In this document: positions 1 to 8,773 of the stretch, one piece after another
Layout: each line of letters opens with the position of its first letter
Position numbering within the stretch: position 1 is the first letter of the stretch
Source: Lachnospiraceae bacterium
Lineage (GTDB): Bacteria; Bacillota; Clostridia; Lachnospirales; Lachnospiraceae
NCBI GenBank assembly: GCA_021205755.1
Contig: JAJPWX010000061.1
Location: 1 to 56,041, forward strand
Direction: 5' to 3'
Length of the DNA: 56,041 nucleotides
The notes under the pieces: generated by a model
The model's database searches: none
Told to the model about the DNA's origin: nothing
Seen by the model: only the letters and a program-made list of their open reading frames with translations
Made by a program: the position numbers and the translations under genes

Positions 1-1518
1 ATTTACATCCGCAGTATCACGACTTTTTTATCCGGCATCGTTCAGTCGCATGACTACATATCTTCTGTTTACCTGTATTTTGACGGATACGATTCCTATT
101 TTTCTTCGACCTCAAAGAAACTGTCCCTCTCAGAAGAAGATGACAGCTGGCTTAGCATATACCTTAGCATGGAGGAAGAGACTGAGGGTCTCGCACGGCT
201 GCGGACACAGACGGAAAGCGCCTATTCCGAGGATTCCGCCACACAGGTTCTTTCGATCTATCGCCGGATGCTGATTCAGGATGGAGTCATTGTCTTAAAC
301 CTGAATCTGCAAAAACTCCAGGAAAGCCTGAACAGTATGTCCGTAAACGCAATGGAAAAACTATATCTGTTTGATGAGACCGGAGCTCTGCTGACGGCAG
401 ATGAGGACGAAATTGTCAGTGACATTTCGTCGGAAGACAGAAAACAAAAGCTTATAAACCTTGCAGGCGCAGAGGATAACGAAAAATGGCAGAAGCTTGG
501 CAACGGCTATTATCTGATCCAGGTACAGTCTTACGAATTATACCACCTGTATCTGACATCGGTCATCCCGCGCATCTCACTGATCCGCAATATGATGCCG
601 CTGTTTGGCATTTTTCTCCTGTTTTTCCTACTGGATGTCGGCATCGCAATATCGATTTCCTATGTGACGACAAAAGGAAACTTCCGCGAGATCGAATATA
701 CCCTGCATCTATTTGAGCAAGCAGAACAGGGACATTTCCCGGAACAGGAGGATCAGCAGCCGCAGGACGAATACGGTGTAATCATGAACAACATCCTTCG
801 TATGTTTTTGAATACTACCTACCTGAATACACAGCTGGCAGAAAAACAATACCGGCAGCAGGTAATGGAGCTTTCTACCCTGCAGTACCAGATTAACCCG
901 CATTTTCTCTTTAACACCCTGCAAACGGTAGAGCTTGAGATTCGCAAGCTTCCCGGAGATACGGAAAACGCCACTGAAATACTGACTTATCTCTCGGATA
1001 TCCTGAAATATTCACTTGGCGACCCGACCGCAACGGTCACTCTGGCCGAGGAGCTTCGTTATCTGAAGGAATATGTCTCCATTCAGCAATATCGCCTGAG
1101 AGAGGAATTTATCGTTTACTATGAGATTGAGGACGAATGGATGAATTTCCAGGTCCCCCGCTTGCTGCTCCAGCCTCTTCTGGAGAACAGCATTCTTCAC
1201 GGACTGCGGGAAAGCGGACGAAAAGGTTATGTAAAAGTACGTGTCTATCCACGAAATGGCCAGATGCAGTTTGTTGTCATCGATAACGGTTCGGGTATGA
1301 CAAACGAAGAACTTATCCAACTGCGGGAACGCATTTGTGATGAAAACAGCCGCAATATCGGCCTTACCAATGTGAATCGGCGGCTCACTCTGCGTTACGG
1401 TGAAAAAAGTGCACTGAAATTGCAGGCAAAAAAAGAACTTGGGTGTTGTATTTCGTTTCATATTCCGCTGATTCAGCCGGATGAATTATGCAAAAATACT
1501 GTCAATAGCAAGAAATGA
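1..1518 (+). CDS. Sensor histidine kinase, YesM family (5' end cut by window)
   Basis: The reading frame is open from base 1, so the N-terminus and probably the first membrane segment lie outside the window. The visible part is an extracellular sensor region, a membrane helix near bases 595-665, a HAMP-like linker, then a His_kinase domain with the H-box QINPHFLFNTLQ (near base 890), an N-box (LLQPLLENSILHG), a G1 box (DNGSGM) and a G2 box (NIGLTNVNRRL). This is the LytS/YesM class, which normally pairs with an AraC-type response regulator (YesN), presumably encoded upstream of the window. The next genes encode a sugar-binding protein and permeases, so the likely role is sensing an oligosaccharide and inducing this locus. 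The ligand cannot be read from the sequence. Confidence 0.93.
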   Translation: MYIRSITTFLSGIVQSHDYISSVYLYFDGYDSYFSSTSKKLSLSEEDDSWLSIYLSMEEETEGLARLRTQTESAYSEDSATQVLSIYRRMLIQDGVIVLNLNLQKLQESLNSMSVNAMEKLYLFDETGALLTADEDEIVSDISSEDRKQKLINLAGAEDNEKWQKLGNGYYLIQVQSYELYHLYLTSVIPRISLIRNMMPLFGIFLLFFLLDVGIAISISYVTTKGNFREIEYTLHLFEQAEQGHFPEQEDQQPQDEYGVIMNNILRMFLNTTYLNTQLAEKQYRQQVMELSTLQYQINPHFLFNTLQTVELEIRKLPGDTENATEILTYLSDILKYSLGDPTATVTLAEELRYLKEYVSIQQYRLREEFIVYYEIEDEWMNFQVPRLLLQPLLENSILHGLRESGRKGYVKVRVYPRNGQMQFVVIDNGSGMTNEELIQLRERICDENSRNIGLTNVNRRLTLRYGEKSALKLQAKKELGCCISFHIPLIQPDELCKNTVNSKK

Positions 1519-1618
1519 TACCTTTTTATGGCATTTTTCGCAAATTTTGGAACCAAATCGCAAGCGAAACACATTGTTTCCAGTGAATCTCCTGTGATAA
1601 ATTATAAGTACAAAAAGC

Positions 1619-1645
1619 GTAACTGTTCAGGTATGGAACAGTTAC
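1619..1645. promoter_or_regulatory. Perfect 10-bp inverted repeat upstream of the sugar-binding protein gene
   Basis: Arms gtaactgttc (1619-1628) and gaacagttac (1636-1645) flank a 7-nt loop, about 50 bp before the start codon at 1694. No T-run follows, so it is not an obvious terminator. A weak promoter-like pair lies just upstream (ttgttt at 1574, ataaat at 1597). The position suits an operator for the response regulator or a carbohydrate repressor, or a leader hairpin. The role is inferred. Confidence 0.45.
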
Positions 1646-1693
1646 AGCAAATCAAATCTCGCAAACGAAGCGAATCATAAGGAGGAATACACT

Positions 1694-3037
1694 ATGAAGA
1701 CAATATCCAGAAGAGATTTTTTACGCGGCTCAGCAGCTGGCATGGCTGGTGTAGCACTGGCCGGGCTCACAGGCAGCTCCTTTGTCATGGCTGAGGAATC
1801 TGACAGTACATGGGAAAAAGCAGAATACACCGGTGAAGATGCAACGCTTCGCTTCAGCTGGTGGGGCGGCGACGAAAGACTGGAAGCCACGCTGGCAGTG
1901 ATCGAAGCATTTGAGGCAGACTATCCGACCATCCAGATCGAAGCTGAATATGGCAGCAGCGATGGCTACAACGACAAGCTGGCGACACAGCTGGCAAGCG
2001 GCACTGCTCCGGATATTATCCAGATTGACCCTGAGTATATGCCAACCTACGTAGCGACCAACCCGGACTATTTCGTAAGCTTTGATGAGTATGGATTTGA
2101 CTTTTCCAACTATGATGAATCTTTCCTGCGTCTGCAGATCAACGGCTACTATGACGGACAGCAAGTCGGCATTCCGACCGGTATCGCTGGACCGGCACTT
2201 CTGGTGAATCAGGAACTTGCTGAAGCAATTGGCCTTGATTTTACCGGCGATTATACCTGGGAAGATCTGATTGAATGGGGCAAACTGGTGCGTGAATACG
2301 ATGATTCCATGTATCTGATGTGTGCAAATAAGACTTATCTCTCCACATTCGTCTTCTTTAACTACGCAAAGCAGCTGACCGGCCAGACCGTCTTTGACGT
2401 TGACAATGGTGTAATAAACCTTACTGCTGAGCAGGCAGAGACCTGTCTGGAATATATCCAGCGCCTGTATGACGAAGAAGTGATCGCTCCGGCTTCCTAT
2501 ATGGCAGCGTATGACGGCGACAATCTGCAGTCCGATCCGAACTGGATCAACAGCAAGTATGTTTGTACATTCGCGCATGTTTCTACCATGAGTGTCATGA
2601 TGGCAGCCAATGAAACCGCAACCTGGTATGCAGGAGAGCTTCCGATGCTCGACGGCGCACTGGATCCAGGCTGGACAGCAAACTGCCCGCAGGTAATCGC
2701 AGTTGCTTCCTCCAGTTCCAATATTGAAGCATCTATGCTTTTCCTCGACTATTTCTTTAACAACCCGGAATCCATGTCTACACTGGCATGCACCCGTTCC
2801 GTGCCGGCAACAGAAAAAGCCCGTGAGATTTGCACCGAAGACGGTACGCTTGACTCGATCCTGATGGACGCAGCGAACATCTGCTCGGCCTACGGCGGAC
2901 TGACACCGGACCGTTATGCATCTTCCGAAGAAGGAAAGACTATCGTAACAGATGCGATCGAGACCGTTGGCTACGGCGCAAGCACACCGGCGGAAGCTGC
3001 GGCTGATATGGTTTCTCAGCTGGAGATGCTGATTTAA
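1694..3037 (+). CDS. Sugar ABC transporter substrate-binding protein with Tat-type signal
   Basis: 447 residues, family 1 extracellular solute-binding protein, the capture component of a CUT1-type importer with the two permeases that follow. The start is fixed by aaggagg 8-9 nt upstream. The N-terminus has a twin-arginine motif (SRRDFLRG, Arg6-Arg7), a hydrophobic stretch and a probable cleavage site after Ala33 (VMA). There is no lipobox Cys, whereas most Gram-positive binding proteins are lipoproteins, so membrane attachment is not explained. Mature sequence features such as LRFSWWGGDERL and GTAPDIIQIDPEYM are typical of the family. Expected substrates are xylo- or arabino-oligosaccharides, judging from the downstream GH43; this is inference. 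Confidence 0.93.
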   Translation: MKTISRRDFLRGSAAGMAGVALAGLTGSSFVMAEESDSTWEKAEYTGEDATLRFSWWGGDERLEATLAVIEAFEADYPTIQIEAEYGSSDGYNDKLATQLASGTAPDIIQIDPEYMPTYVATNPDYFVSFDEYGFDFSNYDESFLRLQINGYYDGQQVGIPTGIAGPALLVNQELAEAIGLDFTGDYTWEDLIEWGKLVREYDDSMYLMCANKTYLSTFVFFNYAKQLTGQTVFDVDNGVINLTAEQAETCLEYIQRLYDEEVIAPASYMAAYDGDNLQSDPNWINSKYVCTFAHVSTMSVMMAANETATWYAGELPMLDGALDPGWTANCPQVIAVASSSSNIEASMLFLDYFFNNPESMSTLACTRSVPATEKAREICTEDGTLDSILMDAANICSAYGGLTPDRYASSEEGKTIVTDAIETVGYGASTPAEAAADMVSQLEMLI

Positions 3038-3087
3038 CAAAAATCTTAAAACTCATACCCGCTGACAGGAAATGAATCTTACGACAA

Positions 3088-3116
3088 GGCTGCCGCAAAA
3101 CAGACGTGCGGCAGCC
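3088..3116 (+). terminator. Intrinsic terminator or attenuator after the binding-protein gene
   Basis: A 10-bp GC-rich stem (ggctgccgca / tgcggcagcc) with a 9-nt loop is followed by ttattta. It lies 50 bp after the binding-protein stop and before the permeases. Such a partial terminator usually lets the binding protein be made in excess over the membrane subunits. Confidence 0.7.
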
Positions 3117-3117
3117 T

Positions 3118-3247
3118 TATTTATAGTGAACGACAAAATTCTTTTGCCATTCACTATAAAAGATGCACACGGACGCACGAGGGATGGCTGCTTCGCAGCC
3201 TTGCGTCCGGCGCAAAGTAAAACGACATACGTCGTTTACTATAAATA
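3118..3247. mobile_element. MITE-like element with 17-bp terminal inverted repeats
   Basis: The ends tatttatagtgaacgac (3118-3134) and gtcgtttactataaata (3231-3247) are inverted repeats matching at 16 of 17 positions, and both outer ends are TA, as expected for insertion of mariner/IS630-type elements. Inside are three hairpins: 3120-3160 (11-bp arms), a nested one at 3171-3208 (ggacgca/tgcgtcc around ggctgc-ttc-gcagcc), and 3217-3240 centred on cgacatacgtcg. It has no coding capacity. It fills the gap between the binding-protein and permease genes, so it is transcribed as part of the operon mRNA. Confidence 0.65.
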
Positions 3248-3274
3248 CACGAAAAATCACCGGAGGTACCCGAT

Positions 3275-4183
3275 ATGAATGGAAAGAAAAAAATCCGCGC
3301 CTACCGGAGACGGGATTATCACGCATTTATTTACCTCGCGCCATGGCTGATCGGCCTGTGCGTATTGCAGCTATACCCGTTTCTGAGCTCTCTGTACTAT
3401 TCCTTTACCGATTATCAGATCACATCCAGTCCTGTATGGGCCGGATTGAAAAATTACATCACTTTATTTACTTCAGATAAAGAGTTTATCACCTCCTTGT
3501 CCGCAACCATCCGCTTTACCCTGATGACGGTGCCCGGCAAGCTGATCCTCGCCCTGGCTGTAGCGGTATTTTTAAACAGGGATATCAAAGGCATCAATCT
3601 GATCCGTACCTTTTACTACATCCCCTCCCTCTTCGGCGGCAGCATTGCCATTGCCATGTTATGGAAGGTTATGTTCATGGATAACGGCGTCGTAAATGCC
3701 CTTTTGAATTCCATCGGCATATCCAGCGTCAGCTGGCTTGGCAATCCGAATGTCGCCCTGAAAACCATCTGTATGCTGGAAATCTGGCAGTTTGGTTCAT
3801 CAATGGTAATGTTCCTGGCAGCTCTCAAGCAGGTTCCGAAAGAATTATACGAAGCAGCTTCCATTGACGGAGCAGGAAAAATCCGGAAATTCTTCAGCAT
3901 TACTGTCCCGCAGATTACGTCGATTATCTTCTTTAACATGATCATGCAGACCATCAACGCGCTGCAGGCCTATACTTCCGCTTCCGTCATTACAGACGGC
4001 GGGCCTCTGAAAGCGACCTATCTGCTGGGCCTGAAGCTGTATAAGGAAGGCTTCTCTTACTTCAAAATGGGGTATGCATGCGCTATTTCCTGGGTTATGT
4101 TTGCAATTATCCTCGTAGTAACACTATTGTTATTCCGATTTTCGAATACCTGGGTGTATTACGAAGACAGTGATGTATTTTGA
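3275..4183 (+). CDS. Sugar ABC transporter permease (MalF/UgpA type)
   Basis: 302 residues with about six membrane helices. The cytoplasmic EAA loop (EAASIDGAG, about residue 192) contacts the ATPase. An N-terminal basic patch precedes the first helix (APWLIGLCVLQLYPFLSSLY), as in UgpA-type permeases. The start ATG follows cggagg by 8 nt. It is 17 bp from the second permease, so the two are surely co-transcribed. No ATPase is encoded here; CUT1 systems of Clostridia commonly share an MsmK-type ATPase encoded elsewhere. Confidence 0.95.
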   Translation: MNGKKKIRAYRRRDYHAFIYLAPWLIGLCVLQLYPFLSSLYYSFTDYQITSSPVWAGLKNYITLFTSDKEFITSLSATIRFTLMTVPGKLILALAVAVFLNRDIKGINLIRTFYYIPSLFGGSIAIAMLWKVMFMDNGVVNALLNSIGISSVSWLGNPNVALKTICMLEIWQFGSSMVMFLAALKQVPKELYEAASIDGAGKIRKFFSITVPQITSIIFFNMIMQTINALQAYTSASVITDGGPLKATYLLGLKLYKEGFSYFKMGYACAISWVMFAIILVVTLLLFRFSNTWVYYEDSDVF

Positions 4184-4200
4184 TGAGGAGGGAATAAGCA

Positions 4201-5046
4201 ATGACAAAAGAGCAAAAGAAAAAACTCAATCTGGTCGGCTCCTATCTGGTGATTCTTGTAAACGGCGTGGTACTCCTGTATCCAATCATCTGGATGTTCT
4301 TTGCGACCTTTAAGACAAATGAAGAAATATTTGGAACCACTGCCCTGCTGCCATCCTCCTTTAACCTGAAAAACTACATCGAGGGCTGGACAGGAACCGT
4401 CATACCATATACCAAATACTTTATCAACACAGCGATTCTCGTAATCCCGACGACACTGTTTACCATTGTATCCAGCTCTCTGGTGGCTTACGGCTTCGCC
4501 AGGTTCCGCTTTCCCGGCAAAAAGATCCTTTTTGCCATTCTGATCGCTACCCTGATGCTTCCGAACTCCACCATCATCATCCCCAGGTATATGCTGTATA
4601 ACAAGCTTCACTGGCTGGATTCCTATCTGCCATTCTATGTACCGGCGATCCTGGCCTGCAACCCATTCTTCAGCTATATGCTGATCCAGTTCATGCGTGG
4701 ACTGCCGCGCGAGCTTGACGAATCGGCCTATATTGATGGCTGCGGTACCTTCCGGGTCTTTTATCAGATCCTGCTTCCACTGATGAAGCCAGCCATGTTT
4801 TCGGCAGCATTGTTCCAGTTTATGTGGACCTATAACGATTATTTCAATTCACTGATTTACATTAATTCTGTGAAAAAATACACCGTCTCCCTGGCACTCC
4901 GGTTGTCGCTGGATGCTGAATCTGTGGTAGTATGGGGAAAAGTACTTGCCATGGCCTTTGTTGCTGTGGTACCATTAATTATCCTGTTCTTCTCCGCGCA
5001 GAAATACTTTGTAGAAGGCATTGCTACCAGCGGACTGAAGGGATAA
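4201..5046 (+). CDS. Sugar ABC transporter permease (MalG/UgpE type)
   Basis: 281 residues with about six membrane helices, and the EAA loop ESAYIDGCGTFRVF at about residue 174. It forms the heterodimeric channel with the preceding permease. A gaggagg ribosome-binding site precedes the ATG. It is the third transporter component of the operon and ends 110 bp before the GH43 gene. Confidence 0.95.
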   Translation: MTKEQKKKLNLVGSYLVILVNGVVLLYPIIWMFFATFKTNEEIFGTTALLPSSFNLKNYIEGWTGTVIPYTKYFINTAILVIPTTLFTIVSSSLVAYGFARFRFPGKKILFAILIATLMLPNSTIIIPRYMLYNKLHWLDSYLPFYVPAILACNPFFSYMLIQFMRGLPRELDESAYIDGCGTFRVFYQILLPLMKPAMFSAALFQFMWTYNDYFNSLIYINSVKKYTVSLALRLSLDAESVVVWGKVLAMAFVAVVPLIILFFSAQKYFVEGIATSGLKG

Positions 5047-5079
5047 CCAGTCGGACATAACATCTATTCTATGGAACTG

Positions 5080-5105
5080 TTCAGAACAGCATCTGCTGTT
5101 CTGAA
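5080..5105 (+). terminator. 11-bp perfect hairpin between permease and GH43 genes
   Basis: Arms ttcagaacagc and gctgttctgaa enclose the loop atct. The following bases (acgtttctgtttt) are T-rich but not a clean T-run, so it may be a weak terminator, an mRNA-processing or stability hairpin, or an operator. The arms share the core gaacag with the inverted repeat at 1619-1645. Confidence 0.45.
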
Positions 5106-5156
5106 ACGTTTCTGTTTTACAAGGAAAATATCGAACAGCTACAGAGAGGATATCAA

Positions 5157-6761
5157 ATGAAAAATTGGATATGGAACGCAGATAACGGGGATGGAACATA
5201 CCGAAATCCCATCCTATATACAGATTACTCCGACCCGGATGTTGTTCGGGTCGGCAAGGATTACTATCTGGTGGCATCCAGCTTTTGCAATACGCCCGCC
5301 CTGCCGGTGCTTCACTCGAAAGACCTTGTAAACTGGACGATGCTCTCCTATGTGCTGGAGCAGATCGACGAGCCCGGTTACGAAAAGCCACAGCACGGAC
5401 ACGGCGTCTGGGCGCCTTCGATCCGCTATCACGAAGGGTATTTCTATGTTTACTATCCCATGCCGGATGAAGGAATTTTTATGTGCAAAGCAAAAGACGC
5501 AGCCGGTCCCTGGTCTGAGCCTGTCTGTGTAAAAGCGGCAAAGGGCTGGATTGATCCATGTCCGCTCTGGGATGACGATGGCAGAGCTTGGCTGGTTAAC
5601 GCTTTCGCCAAAAGCCGTTCCGGCATCAAAAGTATCCTCCACATCAGCCCCATGAGTCCGGACGGAGAATGTCTTCTGGATGAGGGCGTTGATGTCTTTG
5701 ACGGACACAACACGCAGCCGACGATTGAAGGACCGAAGTTCTATAAGCGAAATGGATATTATTATATACTGGCTCCGGCCGGAGGCGTAAAAACCGGCTG
5801 GCAGACCGCTCTGCGCTCCCGGAATGTTTACGGCCCTTACGAAGAAAAAATTGTAATGATGCAGGGAGATTCCGCCATTAACGGGCCTCACCAGGGCGGT
5901 TGGACCACCACCCCGTCCGGAGAAGACTGGTTTATCCATTTTCAGGACGTCGGAAACGCAGGGCGCATCGTTCATTTGCAGCCGATGCGCTGGGAAAACG
6001 ACTGGCCAGTGATTGGTAAAGACACTGGAGAAGGATACGGGGTGCCTGTTGCTGTTTATCGGAAACCAGATTGCAAACCCGATAGCAATTGTGCAATGCG
6101 TAAAAACTCCATTTCTGTGGCAGGGACAGACTGTATCGTTTCTCCGGACGACAGTGATGATTTTGCCGGAAACCGCCTTGGTCTTCAATGGCAGTGGAAT
6201 GCCAACCACAAAAGCAACTGGTATCACATGGAGCAGCCGGGACTGCGTCTGTTCGCACAGCCATACAGCGGACCACTTTGTGACGCGCCCCATCTGCTCT
6301 TACAAAAGTGGACGGCGCCAGCATTTACGGTACGTGTTGAGTTCGACACTTCCGATTTATTGGACCAGGATACGGCCGGATTTGTGTCATTCGGACGCTT
6401 CTACACCGCTCTTATCTTTGAAAAAGAGAACGGCTCCCTCTGCCTGACCCGGGTTTCCGGAACAATCGGGGGCAGCGAAACGACTGTTCGCTATGGAATT
6501 GTCCCATCAGGGCGCACCGAAGTCGCGATGCAGGTATTCGCCGATGGCAACGGGCAATTTTACTTCCCGGATGTGACAGGAGTCTGGCGTACAGTCGGAG
6601 AACGTTTCTCCTTCACCCCGGGTGTGTGGGTGGGTGCAAAATATGGATTGTTTGCTTCACACGAAGGACATACCCAGAACGACGCATCGGGCAGTCTGAA
6701 AGTCTTAAAAGTAGAAGTGCGTACGGATACGTTTATACAAAAATGCCAGCCTGAAAGCTGA
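5157..6761 (+). CDS. Glycoside hydrolase family 43 (beta-xylosidase / arabinofuranosidase type)
   Basis: 534 residues with no signal peptide, so probably cytoplasmic, acting on imported oligosaccharides. The N-terminal five-bladed propeller (about 1-305) carries the three acidic residues of the family: the general base Asp26 in YSDPDVV, an Asp at about 133 in WIDPCP, and the general acid Glu at about 191 in TIEGPK. Residues about 310-534 form the C-terminal beta-sandwich found in many GH43 xylosidases. The substrate split between xylose and arabinose cannot be decided by eye. It is the fourth gene of the sugar operon. Confidence 0.92.
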   Translation: MKNWIWNADNGDGTYRNPILYTDYSDPDVVRVGKDYYLVASSFCNTPALPVLHSKDLVNWTMLSYVLEQIDEPGYEKPQHGHGVWAPSIRYHEGYFYVYYPMPDEGIFMCKAKDAAGPWSEPVCVKAAKGWIDPCPLWDDDGRAWLVNAFAKSRSGIKSILHISPMSPDGECLLDEGVDVFDGHNTQPTIEGPKFYKRNGYYYILAPAGGVKTGWQTALRSRNVYGPYEEKIVMMQGDSAINGPHQGGWTTTPSGEDWFIHFQDVGNAGRIVHLQPMRWENDWPVIGKDTGEGYGVPVAVYRKPDCKPDSNCAMRKNSISVAGTDCIVSPDDSDDFAGNRLGLQWQWNANHKSNWYHMEQPGLRLFAQPYSGPLCDAPHLLLQKWTAPAFTVRVEFDTSDLLDQDTAGFVSFGRFYTALIFEKENGSLCLTRVSGTIGGSETTVRYGIVPSGRTEVAMQVFADGNGQFYFPDVTGVWRTVGERFSFTPGVWVGAKYGLFASHEGHTQNDASGSLKVLKVEVRTDTFIQKCQPES

Positions 6762-6786
6762 GCCCTAAAGAAAGGAATAGAGGTTC

Positions 6787-7620
6787 ATGAGAATCGGAAT
6801 TAACACTTCTTTCCCCCACTCTTCTCCTGAAGAATGGGCGGATATTCTGAAAGAAAACGGCTGCCGCGCCGTCTCCTTTCCGGTCGACTATACAAAGCCG
6901 GTCTCTTTGATTGATGCCTATGTAAAGGCAGCCAGAGCGCGTGATATCCGGATTGCGGAGGTGGGAATCTGGGATTCTCCCTTCCAGCCTGACGCCTGGA
7001 AAGCCGCTCAGGTAAAAGAACGAAGCAAAGAACAGCTCTGCCTGGCAGATTATATTCAGGCAGACTGCTGCGTCAATGTATCAGGCGCTTTCGGCGAAAA
7101 CTGGAGCGGCTGCTATAGGGAAAACTTTGAAGACGACAGCTATCAGAAAACGGTAGAACTCGTACAGTGGCTTTGTGACGAAGTAAAGCCCACACATACC
7201 TTTTACACCCTGGAACCCATGCAATGGATGGTTCCGGATACGCCGGAACAGTATCTGCAGCTGCTGAACGATGTCAACCGGAAAGAATTTGCCGTCCACA
7301 TGGATCTCATTAACTTCATCAAAGACCCTTATACCTACACACATATGGAGGAGCTGATCTGCAAATCCTTTGCACTTTTAGGACCCCACATCAAAAGCTG
7401 CCACATCAAAGACTGCCTGCTCATGCCAGGCACGACCGTGGCAATCCGCGAGGTTCCTATCGGAGAAGGCCGGATGGATTTGCCTCTCTATCTGGAGGAA
7501 ATCGGAAAACTCAGCCCCGATATTCCTGTGCTGGTCGAACATCTCCCGAAGCTTGAGGATTATATAAATGGCGTAAATGCTGTCAAAAAGCTGCTGGCGG
7601 ATCATGCTTCCATGATCTGA
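6787..7620 (+). CDS. Sugar phosphate isomerase/epimerase (xylose-isomerase-like TIM barrel)
   Basis: 277 residues, AP-endonuclease-2/IolE-like TIM barrel. Likely metal ligands are the Glu in LEPMQ (about 143), the Asp in HMDLIN (about 173), the His in CHIKDC (about 206) and the Glu in LVEHLP (about 250). It lies 25 bp after the GH43 gene and is probably its operon partner, converting the released sugar or sugar acid. The family is known for broad substrates (ketoses, inosose, hydroxypyruvate), so the reaction is not assigned. It ends 7 bp from the convergent PHP gene with no terminator hairpin visible between them. Confidence 0.88.
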   Translation: MRIGINTSFPHSSPEEWADILKENGCRAVSFPVDYTKPVSLIDAYVKAARARDIRIAEVGIWDSPFQPDAWKAAQVKERSKEQLCLADYIQADCCVNVSGAFGENWSGCYRENFEDDSYQKTVELVQWLCDEVKPTHTFYTLEPMQWMVPDTPEQYLQLLNDVNRKEFAVHMDLINFIKDPYTYTHMEELICKSFALLGPHIKSCHIKDCLLMPGTTVAIREVPIGEGRMDLPLYLEEIGKLSPDIPVLVEHLPKLEDYINGVNAVKKLLADHASMI

Positions 7621-7627
7621 AAAAGAT

Positions 7628-8473
7628 TTATAAATTCTGCAAAATGGTTAGATCCTCTTCGGTTACCATCGCTCCATACGCATTCAGAGTACCCAATGCG
7701 ATATTCTTGCGAAAGCCATGGTAATCACTTCCGCCGCTGATCAACAGCCTGTGCGTTGCAGCCATATCCCGCAGGAACTGCACCTGTTCCTGTGAGTACC
7801 GCGAATAGTGGCATTCCAGACCGCGAATGCCACTTTCTATCAGAACCCGCAGCTGACCCACGAACTGCTCCCCGGAAAGCAGCTTTTCTCCTTCCCCGCC
7901 AAGCGGATGTGCCCAGACCGGAATCCCGCCCGCATGTAGAATAGCGGCTATCGCAGTCTGCGCGGTAATCCGATCCGCTCCTTTTTCCGTCCCCTGGACA
8001 TTCGTATGAATATAATTGCGAATCACATCATCACGGTTTTTCCCAATCCCTCTCTTAAGCAGAAGCTCCGCAAGATGCGGCTTCCCAGGGCTTTTCAAAC
8101 TATATAGCCACTCCAGTTCTTCCTGTGTAAATTCGATCTGGTACGTCTCCCGCACATACGCAAGACGCGCTTCAAGCTTTGCCATCCGAAGGGCTGAGCC
8201 TTCCTTAAGCGCCGCCAGCAGCTGTGAATCCGCTGCGTCATAGCCGTAGCCCAAAATATGACACTTGCCCAGCGGCGAAATACAGGAGAACTCCACGCCC
8301 TTCACAAATCGTGCGCCCGGCCAGACGAATTTTTCCATCTCCAACGCACCGTCGATCGTGTCATGATCCGTTACGGCAAAGGTATCAATATCATATTTTC
8401 TGAGTTTTTCCGCAAGTTCCCGCACAGAATCCGAACCATCCGAGGCTGCTGTGTGAATGTGCAAATCTATCAT
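7628..8473 (-). CDS. PHP-domain phosphoesterase (TrpH / RNase AM-like)
   Basis: 281 residues. The polymerase-and-histidinol-phosphatase metal site is visible: DLHIHTAASDGS at the N-terminus, AVTDHDT (about residues 33-39), the Glu in GVEFSC, CHILGYGYD, a mid-protein AHPLGGEG and a C-terminal SGGSDYHG. Members of this stand-alone family hydrolyse 3',5'-nucleoside bisphosphates or trim RNA 5' ends. It is convergent with the sugar operon and divergent from truA, and is probably a single-gene unit. Confidence 0.92.
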   Translation of the reverse strand: MIDLHIHTAASDGSDSVRELAEKLRKYDIDTFAVTDHDTIDGALEMEKFVWPGARFVKGVEFSCISPLGKCHILGYGYDAADSQLLAALKEGSALRMAKLEARLAYVRETYQIEFTQEELEWLYSLKSPGKPHLAELLLKRGIGKNRDDVIRNYIHTNVQGTEKGADRITAQTAIAAILHAGGIPVWAHPLGGEGEKLLSGEQFVGQLRVLIESGIRGLECHYSRYSQEQVQFLRDMAATHRLLISGGSDYHGFRKNIALGTLNAYGAMVTEEDLTILQNL

Positions 8474-8773
8474 AACTATCGCTTTTTCTCCTTTTCTAGA
8501 AATGTTTCCTGCCTATCACGAAGCAATCCGTAGTATCATACCCTTCTGTCACTCGAATCATTATATTCGAACCATTGGTCAAAAATCAACCCCTCACTGA
8601 TGTGATATAGAAACTCAGGCAGAAAAAATTATGGCAATCCATAATATTCCATGCTATACTGAGTTTAAGAAAAACATATCAAACGCATACCCGAAAGGAT
8701 AAATGAACAGAGTCTTTGCAGCTGAAAATATACTGAAACAGTTGCGAATAATCTTAAATAGCAGAGGAAAATT
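8474..8773. promoter_or_regulatory. Divergent promoter region between the PHP gene and truA
   Basis: This 300-bp AT-rich spacer separates the two start codons. On the plus strand tggcaa (8632) and tatact (8655, preceded by tgc as in an extended -10) are 17 bp apart and could start the truA transcript. A 29-codon open frame (8703-8792) overlaps the truA start but has a poorly spaced ribosome-binding site. Nothing else was recognised. Confidence 0.4.

Noticed and set aside
1730-3040. 436-residue minus-strand frame opposite the binding-protein gene
   Set aside because: It is Cys-, His- and Arg-rich with no family features, as expected for the antisense of a real gene with matched codon bias.
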